Shown one piece after another: positions 59,927 through 64,000 of a stretch of DNA of 64,000 nt. The notes beneath the pieces are model-generated. The model searched no databases. It saw only the letters and a list, made by a program, of their open reading frames with translations, and was not told the origin of the DNA. The position numbers and the translations under genes were made by a program. Position 1 is the first letter of the stretch. Each line of letters starts with the position of its first letter. Source of the DNA: Myxococcota bacterium (GTDB lineage Bacteria > Myxococcota_A > UBA9160 > UBA4427); assembly GCA_028278345.1 (NCBI GenBank), contig JANQEL010000279.1, positions 21,941-85,940 on the forward strand, in the 5' to 3' direction.

Positions 59927-60400
59927 TTAGAGCCGGGTGCTCGCGCCGTCCTCGACTTCCGCGTTGGCCTCGAACTTGGAGGGACACTTCGCGAGCACGT
60001 TGTCGGCCACGAAGACCATCTCGCCCGAGTTCATCGCGAGCTGCCCTTCGACCACGACTTCGGCCGCGTCCTGGAACAGGTCGGGGGTTTCGAGGCTCTG
60101 GTAGAGGATCGAGAGCGTCTGTTCCGCTGCGCCTGGAGAGCCGTGCGGCGGATCGTTCTGCACCTCGAACTTCACATGCTTGGCGTCGAGGTTGCGGTCG
60201 ATCGTGCCGGGCGCCACGTAGCCGTGGACGCGCAGGGAACGACCGACCAGCGATTCATCGCCCGCGCTCTGGGCCATGAACTCGTCGAGGGTCTGGAAGT
60301 ACTGGAAGGTCGAACCCGACTCGAGGTTCGTGTAGCCGTACCAGCTGAGCAGAGCGAAGATCAGCGTCGCGCCGATCGTGAGCTGTGCACCCTTGGTCAT
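59927..60400 (-). CDS. ccmE: Haem chaperone CcmE with an atypical C-P-S-K-F haem site
   Basis: Receives haem from CcmC covalently and passes it to CcmF. The 157-residue product has an N-terminal anchor (ATLIFALLSWYGY) and the OB-fold beta barrel (RVHGYVAPGTIDRN, VKFEVQND, VVVEGQLAMNSGEMVFVADNVLAKC). The haem-binding end reads C-P-S-K-F with Cys near residue 139. The common form is His-x3-Tyr, and the Cys-type variant is Cys-x3-Tyr; here Phe replaces the Tyr that ligates iron. The codon TTC is unambiguous. It is the first gene of the ccm operon, ending 30 bases before ccmF. Confidence 0.9.
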   Translation of the reverse strand: MTKGAQLTIGATLIFALLSWYGYTNLESGSTFQYFQTLDEFMAQSAGDESLVGRSLRVHGYVAPGTIDRNLDAKHVKFEVQNDPPHGSPGAAEQTLSILYQSLETPDLFQDAAEVVVEGQLAMNSGEMVFVADNVLAKCPSKFEANAEVEDGASTRL

Positions 60401-60648
60401 CTTGGAGACTCGCTGGAAAGACGGTGAGGCGGTGATTCGCCTGCTGTACCTGCTGTGACAGGCATCGCGGACACGGCTGGCGGGTGGGGAGAATGCGGGC
60501 GCATCCCCGGCTGGCGTGCGGCGCGCATCGTATCACCGGGCCTGGGGGGTGTCAAAATCGCTGTCCTTCGAATCGTTTTCAATATCAACATGTTGCGGCG
60601 CTTTTCGCCTTGACACCTTGCCACCTCGTCGGTTGACTCGCGCGCATC

Positions 60649-61830
60649 ATGTCGCTGCACTCCCACCCGCGCTTTGCCGCGCGCACCGAAGCCCTCGAGC
60701 CCTTTCTCGCGATGGAAGTGATGGAGCGCGCCTTCGCCCTCGAGCGCGAGGGGGTGGAGGTCGACCATCTGGAGATCGGCGAGCCCGATTTCCCCCCGCC
60801 GAAGTGTGCCGTGGAGGCCTGCGAGCGCGCCCTGCGCGAGGGCCAGACCCACTACAGCGATAGCCGGGGGCTCGTCGAGTTGCGCGAGGCGATTGCACGG
60901 GATGCGGCGACACGCTTTTCGGCATCGGTCGATCCCGCCCGGGTTCTGGTGACGAGCGGCACATCGCCGGCCATGTTGTTGGTCTTCTCGCTGCTGCTCG
61001 ATCCCGGCGACGAAGTCATCGTCCCGACGCCCCACTACCCCTGCTACCCGAACTTCATCCGCTACTGCGGCGGGGTGCCGGTCTTCGTCGAGACCTCGCC
61101 CCACGACGCCTGGGCGATCGAGGTCCGAGCCGTGCGGGCGGCCATGACGCCGAAAACCCGGGCGATCATGCTCGGCGCCCCCGCGAACCCGACCGGCGCG
61201 ATCCAATCGCGGGCCACCGTCGACGCCCTGGGCGCCCTCGGTGTGCCGATCATTTCGGACGAGATCTACGACGGGCTCGTCTACGACGGCGCGGAGATCG
61301 CTTCGGCCCACGGGCTCGGGGAAGGCGCTTTCGTGCTCGACGGATTCTCCAAGCGCTACGCGATGACGGGCTTTCGGCTCGGTTGGGTGGTCGCACCGGA
61401 ATGGGCGATGCGGCGGCTGCAGATCATGCAGCAGAACCTCTTCATTTCGGCGAGCCGCTTCGTACAGCACGCGGGCATCGCGGCCCTCGAAGGGGGTGCG
61501 CCCGACATCGCGAGGATGCGCGAGGTGTACGCGGCCAGGCGCGAGCGTCTGGCTTCGGGGCTCGAAGCCCTGGGCTTCGAAGTGCACGGCCGTCCCAAGG
61601 GCGCCTTCTATCTCTTCGTCGGGGCACGGCGTTTCGGAGCGAATTCGCGTGCACTCGCTGGCGAACTCCTCGAGCGAGCCCACGTCGGTGTCTGCCCGGG
61701 GGTCGACTTCGGCGCGGCGGGGGAGGGCATGCTGCGCTTCTGCTACGCGGTTTCGGAAGCCACGATCGATCGCGCGCTCGAACGGCTTGCTACGGCGCTT
61801 CCCGCATTGGAGGCGAAGGCTTCGGCATGA
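60649..61830 (+). CDS. PLP-dependent class I/II aminotransferase
   Basis: A 393-residue fold-type-I aminotransferase. The PLP Lys is in DGFSKRYAMTGFRLGW (~240), with GAPANPTGAI (N-P-T-G) and SDEIYDGLVYDG for cofactor binding, and EIGEPDFPPP near residue 42. The C-terminal GAFYLFV and MLRFCYA match aspartate/alanine-type aminotransferases; because no pathway partner is adjacent, the amino acid is not assigned. The stop overlaps the engB start (ATGA), so GTPase synthesis is coupled to it. The upstream 248 bases (60401-60648) hold the ccmE/aminotransferase divergent promoters. Confidence 0.88.
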   Translation: MSLHSHPRFAARTEALEPFLAMEVMERAFALEREGVEVDHLEIGEPDFPPPKCAVEACERALREGQTHYSDSRGLVELREAIARDAATRFSASVDPARVLVTSGTSPAMLLVFSLLLDPGDEVIVPTPHYPCYPNFIRYCGGVPVFVETSPHDAWAIEVRAVRAAMTPKTRAIMLGAPANPTGAIQSRATVDALGALGVPIISDEIYDGLVYDGAEIASAHGLGEGAFVLDGFSKRYAMTGFRLGWVVAPEWAMRRLQIMQQNLFISASRFVQHAGIAALEGGAPDIARMREVYAARRERLASGLEALGFEVHGRPKGAFYLFVGARRFGANSRALAGELLERAHVGVCPGVDFGAAGEGMLRFCYAVSEATIDRALERLATALPALEAKASA

Positions 61831-62423
61831 AGATCAAACGCGCGGAGCTCCTCACGAGCTGTTCCCATCCTTCGCAGTTTCCGAAGACGGGTCTTCCCGA
61901 GGTGGCGTTCCTCGGCCGCTCGAACGTCGGCAAGTCGAGCCTGTTGAACGCGCTCGTGCAGCGAAAGAAGCTCGCGCACACGAGTTCGACGCCGGGCAAG
62001 ACGCGTCTCATCCATTTCTTCCACGTCGAAGCCGGGAGCGACGAACTGCTGCTCGTCGATCTACCGGGCTACGGCTGGGCGAAGGTGTCGCGCAAGGAAC
62101 GCGAGGGCTGGCAGAAGCTGATCGAGGGCTACCTCGAGGGGCGCCCCGAGTTGCGCGCGGCCATGTTGTTGCAGGACCTGCGCCGCGACTTCACAGAGGA
62201 CGAGACCCTGCTCCTCGAGTGGCTCGCCGAACGCGACGTGCCCTCGCTCGTCGCCATCACCAAGACCGACAAGCTGAAGCCCATGCGCCGCAAGGCCCGC
62301 CTCGCCGAACTGAAGAAGAGCCTCGACGTCCCCACCGCCGCCATCATCCCCACCTCCTCCCAGACCCGCGACGGCATCGACCAACTCTGGAAACAGATCC
62401 ACGAGATGATCCATGCGAACTGA
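61827..62423 (+). CDS. engB: Ribosome-biogenesis GTPase (EngB/YsxC family)
   Basis: A 198-residue GTPase needed for late assembly of the 50S ribosomal subunit. Motifs in order: GRSNVGKSSLLNAL (G1, ~30-43), the switch region TSSTPGKTRLIHFF, LVDLPGYGWAKVS (G3, with the family-typical Gly-Tyr-Gly), TKTDKL (G4) and PTSSQTRDG (G5). The ATG at 61827 overlaps the aminotransferase stop. A longer open frame upstream is inside that gene. It ends 26 bases before the convergent hicA. Confidence 0.95.
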   Translation: MKIKRAELLTSCSHPSQFPKTGLPEVAFLGRSNVGKSSLLNALVQRKKLAHTSSTPGKTRLIHFFHVEAGSDELLLVDLPGYGWAKVSRKEREGWQKLIEGYLEGRPELRAAMLLQDLRRDFTEDETLLLEWLAERDVPSLVAITKTDKLKPMRRKARLAELKKSLDVPTAAIIPTSSQTRDGIDQLWKQIHEMIHAN

Positions 62424-62449
62424 CAGCTTCTAAGCGCTTTCCGCGTGGA

Positions 62450-62644
62450 CTACGCTTGGCCGGGTCGTGAGACGCCGAGATCTTTGCAGATCTTGCGGGC
62501 AAGATCTTCGTTCACTTCTCGATGTCGTGGGATGGAGGAAACGAGTCGCGTCGCCGGGTTCCACACAATCGTGTGGCGGCCGCCCTCACGGCGAATCTCG
62601 CATCCGTGCGACAGGAGATGCCGCACGAGAGCTCTGCGTTTCAT
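62450..62644 (-). CDS. hicA: HicA-type mRNA interferase toxin
   Basis: A 64-residue protein with the double-stranded-RNA-binding-like fold of HicA: KRRALVRHLLSHGCEIRREGG, then RHTIVWNP (the catalytic His near residue 24) and SSIPRHREVNEDLARKICKDLG. HicA cleaves mRNA when not bound by its antitoxin. The start at 62644 overlaps the hicB stop (ATGA), so antitoxin is made first. The pair lies between engB and a transglutaminase-like gene. Confidence 0.85.
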   Translation of the reverse strand: MKRRALVRHLLSHGCEIRREGGRHTIVWNPATRLVSSIPRHREVNEDLARKICKDLGVSRPGQA

Positions 62645-62862
62645 CCAGCGATCTTCAACCGCTCGCGGATGACGGGACCGGGCCCGGCCTCCTCCCTTGC
62701 GATCGCGCGGTTCTCCTCGAGGACAAGACGAACGGCCTCGCGGAGGTTTGCACGAGCCTCTTCGAGAGTGGCTCCCTGGGTGTTCGCGCCGGAGAGTTCC
62801 TCGACGAAACCGATATAGCCTTCCGGCACTTCCTTGAAGACGGCGGTGAATGCCATTTCCAT
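62641..62862 (-). CDS. hicB: HicB-type antitoxin
   Basis: A 73-residue partner of HicA. It shows the partial RNase-H-like HicB fold: FTAVFKEVPEGYIGFVEEL, then GANTQGATLEEARANLREAV, with the Glu/Ala-rich helix typical of the family. No separate DNA-binding domain is visible, so any self-regulation may depend on the complex or another factor. It is upstream of hicA with a four-base overlap and divergent from the transglutaminase-like gene (122 bases). Confidence 0.85.
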   Translation of the reverse strand: MEMAFTAVFKEVPEGYIGFVEELSGANTQGATLEEARANLREAVRLVLEENRAIAREEAGPGPVIRERLKIAG

Positions 62863-62984
62863 TTTCTTCCCCGGGACCGCAGGAACGGAAAGCTAGCGCG
62901 AATTCGCCTCTTCGTGCTCCGAAGCCGCGGCCCATCTCGATCGCCGCGTCTTCGCTACGGTCGATCGCCCACTCGGAGGTATCG

Positions 62985-63665
62985 ATGTCGACACATGCGC
63001 AAGAGCGCACCCTGGCCCCGACGCGGATCGTGGACTCGGATCATTCCGTGGTGCGGGCGTTTGCGGAGTCGCGGACCTCTGGATGTGGGAGCGATACCGA
63101 GCGAGCCGTGGCGCTCTACTACGCCGTGCGGGATGAGATCCGCTACGACCCGTATGGGGCGGCGATCACGCCCGAGACCCTGTGTGCGAGTGCGACCCTC
63201 GAGCTTGGGCGCGGTTGGTGCGTCTCGAAGGCGGTGTTGCTCGCGGCGGCATGTCGCGCGGTGGGCATTCCCGCGCGCCTCGGCTTCGCGGATGTCGTGA
63301 ATCACCTCTCGACCGCACGCATGCGGGAGAACATGAAGACCGATGTCTTCTATTGGCACGGCTACACCTCGATCCATCTTCCCGACGAGCAGGGTTGGGT
63401 CAAGGCGACTCCCGCATTCAACATCGAGTTGTGCGAGAAGTTTGGCCTGCTCCCGCTCGAGTTCGATGGGAAGGACGACTCCCTGTTCCACCCCTTCGAT
63501 CGCGAGGGTCACAAGCACATGGAGTATCTGAACGAACGCGGCGAGTTCGACGACGTGCCTCTCGACGATCTCGTTGCCACCTTTCGCGAGCACTACCCCG
63601 ACATGTCGTTCGACCGCGACGAAGCCAGCTTCGACGCGGATGTCGAGGCCGAGGTCGCGAGCTGA
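62985..63665 (+). CDS. Transglutaminase-like cysteine-protease-fold protein
   Basis: A 226-residue cytoplasmic protein. The Cys-His-Asp triad of the transglutaminase superfamily is visible: GRGWCVSKAVLLAAACRAVGIPAR (Cys near residue 80), then YWHGYTSIHLPDEQGWVKATPAFN (His near 128, with a later Asp). Bacterial members usually cleave peptides or amides rather than crosslink. CGGAGGT at 62974-62980 fixes the ATG at 62985; an earlier open frame is low-complexity. A DUF427 gene follows 31 bases later and may be co-transcribed. Confidence 0.82.
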   Translation: MSTHAQERTLAPTRIVDSDHSVVRAFAESRTSGCGSDTERAVALYYAVRDEIRYDPYGAAITPETLCASATLELGRGWCVSKAVLLAAACRAVGIPARLGFADVVNHLSTARMRENMKTDVFYWHGYTSIHLPDEQGWVKATPAFNIELCEKFGLLPLEFDGKDDSLFHPFDREGHKHMEYLNERGEFDDVPLDDLVATFREHYPDMSFDRDEASFDADVEAEVAS

Positions 63666-63696
63666 TTTCAACCCGCGCCCGAGCGGAGGATCTGAA

Positions 63697-63978
63697 ATGA
63701 AGGCAAGTTGGAACGGCGAGACCCTCGCCGAAAGTGACGACACCGTCGTCGTCGAGGGCAACCACTACTTCCCCGTCTCATCGCTGCGAATGGAGTTCTT
63801 CCGCAAGAACGACCATTCGACCCACTGCCCGTGGAAGGGCGACGCCTCGTACTACGACGTCATCGTCGACGGCGAAACCAACGAAAGCGCAGCCTGGTAC
63901 TACGCCGAACCCTTCGAGAAGGCGGCCATGGTCACCGATCGCGTCGCGTTCTGGAAAGGCGTCGAAGTCGGCGAGTAG
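63697..63978 (+). CDS. DUF427-domain protein
   Basis: A 93-residue single-domain protein of the DUF427 family, whose function is unknown. Family blocks are WNGETLAESDDTVVVEGNHYFP, HSTHCPWKGDASYYDVIVDG and AAWYYAEPFEKAAMVTDRVAF, ending Trp-Lys-Gly-Val-Glu-Val. The conserved Cys-Pro-Trp-Lys-Gly and Tyr-Tyr suggest a small-ligand binding pocket. GGAGG lies shortly before ATG 63697. It is downstream of the transglutaminase-like gene; nothing else is visible to the window end. Confidence 0.85.
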   Translation: MKASWNGETLAESDDTVVVEGNHYFPVSSLRMEFFRKNDHSTHCPWKGDASYYDVIVDGETNESAAWYYAEPFEKAAMVTDRVAFWKGVEVGE

Positions 63979-64000
63979 CCGCATGGCTCAATCGAGCTCG

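Noticed and set aside
57770..60427. An 885-codon open frame on the plus strand
   Set aside because: It is antisense to ccmE, ccmF and part of the CcmI-like gene and has no recognisable domain.

Overview
This is a GC-rich (roughly two-thirds G+C by eye), densely coded bacterial chromosome segment. It carries an almost complete System I cytochrome c maturation set (ccmE-F-A-B-C-D), exported lipoproteins and a beta-barrel-type protein, a PlsB-type acyltransferase, ffh, engB, trmB, rlmN and unlinked histidine genes. This fits a Gram-negative, respiring, free-living bacterium, most likely an uncultured member of the former Deltaproteobacteria (Myxococcota/Desulfobacterota-like). That placement is inferred from gene content; no search was run. 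No rRNA, tRNA, CRISPR array, insertion sequence or prophage was recognised. All family names rest on motif reading.

Layout. 1-3.7 kb: the tail of an unknown gene, hisE-hisG (first HisG), an EI24/CysZ-type membrane protein, then on the minus strand an alpha/beta-hydrolase-like protein and an ECF sigma factor. 4.0-6.7 kb (minus): a MerR-type regulator, a ParA ATPase fused to a CBM48 glycogen-binding-type domain, and a smaller protein resembling the tail half of FlhG/MinD but with no P-loop. 7.1-13.9 kb (plus): a 2-phosphoglycerate-kinase-like protein with two ATP-cone-like repeats, a ChlI/MoxR-type AAA+ ATPase with its VWA partner, then trmB, rlmN and a membrane protein, overlapping head to tail. 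13.9-18.3 kb: small poorly conserved ORFs, a DUF222-like HNH endonuclease with an internal duplication, and a convergent exported two-DTGA aspartyl-protease-like protein. 18.5-27.7 kb: a PPP phosphatase, an MltD-like transglycosylase with four LysM-like repeats, ffh, a lone biotinyl-type domain, a GNAT acetyltransferase, plsB and a lipoprotein.

27.7-36.0 kb (minus) is the most unusual part. Four tightly packed genes, all with export signals, encode a Pro/Gly-rich protein, a ~1,290-residue coiled-coil protein with an embedded protein-kinase-like domain, a small periplasmic protein, and an outer-membrane-barrel-type protein. Directly beyond, divergently, lies an MbnP/MbnH pair (36.1-38.0 kb), relatives of the copper-linked MbnP and its dihaem partner.

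38.0-48.7 kb is a metabolic segment: a two-domain glyoxalase-fold protein, an amidase, hisI with a second and different HisG, a Nudix hydrolase, then SDR and GST genes divergent from tetR-P450-GST, followed by tetR-acyl-CoA dehydrogenase. Palindromic candidate operators sit in front of both tetR genes. 48.7-53.7 kb holds a large membrane protein, an FG-GAP lipoprotein ending at a strong terminator, a zinc-ribbon protein and a 650-base stretch without a supported gene. 53.7-60.4 kb is the ccm operon; its CcmE carries Phe where the haem-ligand Tyr is expected, and a CcmI-like zinc-ribbon protein sits between ccmF and ccmA. The window closes with an aminotransferase-engB pair, a HicBA toxin-antitoxin module, a transglutaminase-like protein and a DUF427 protein.
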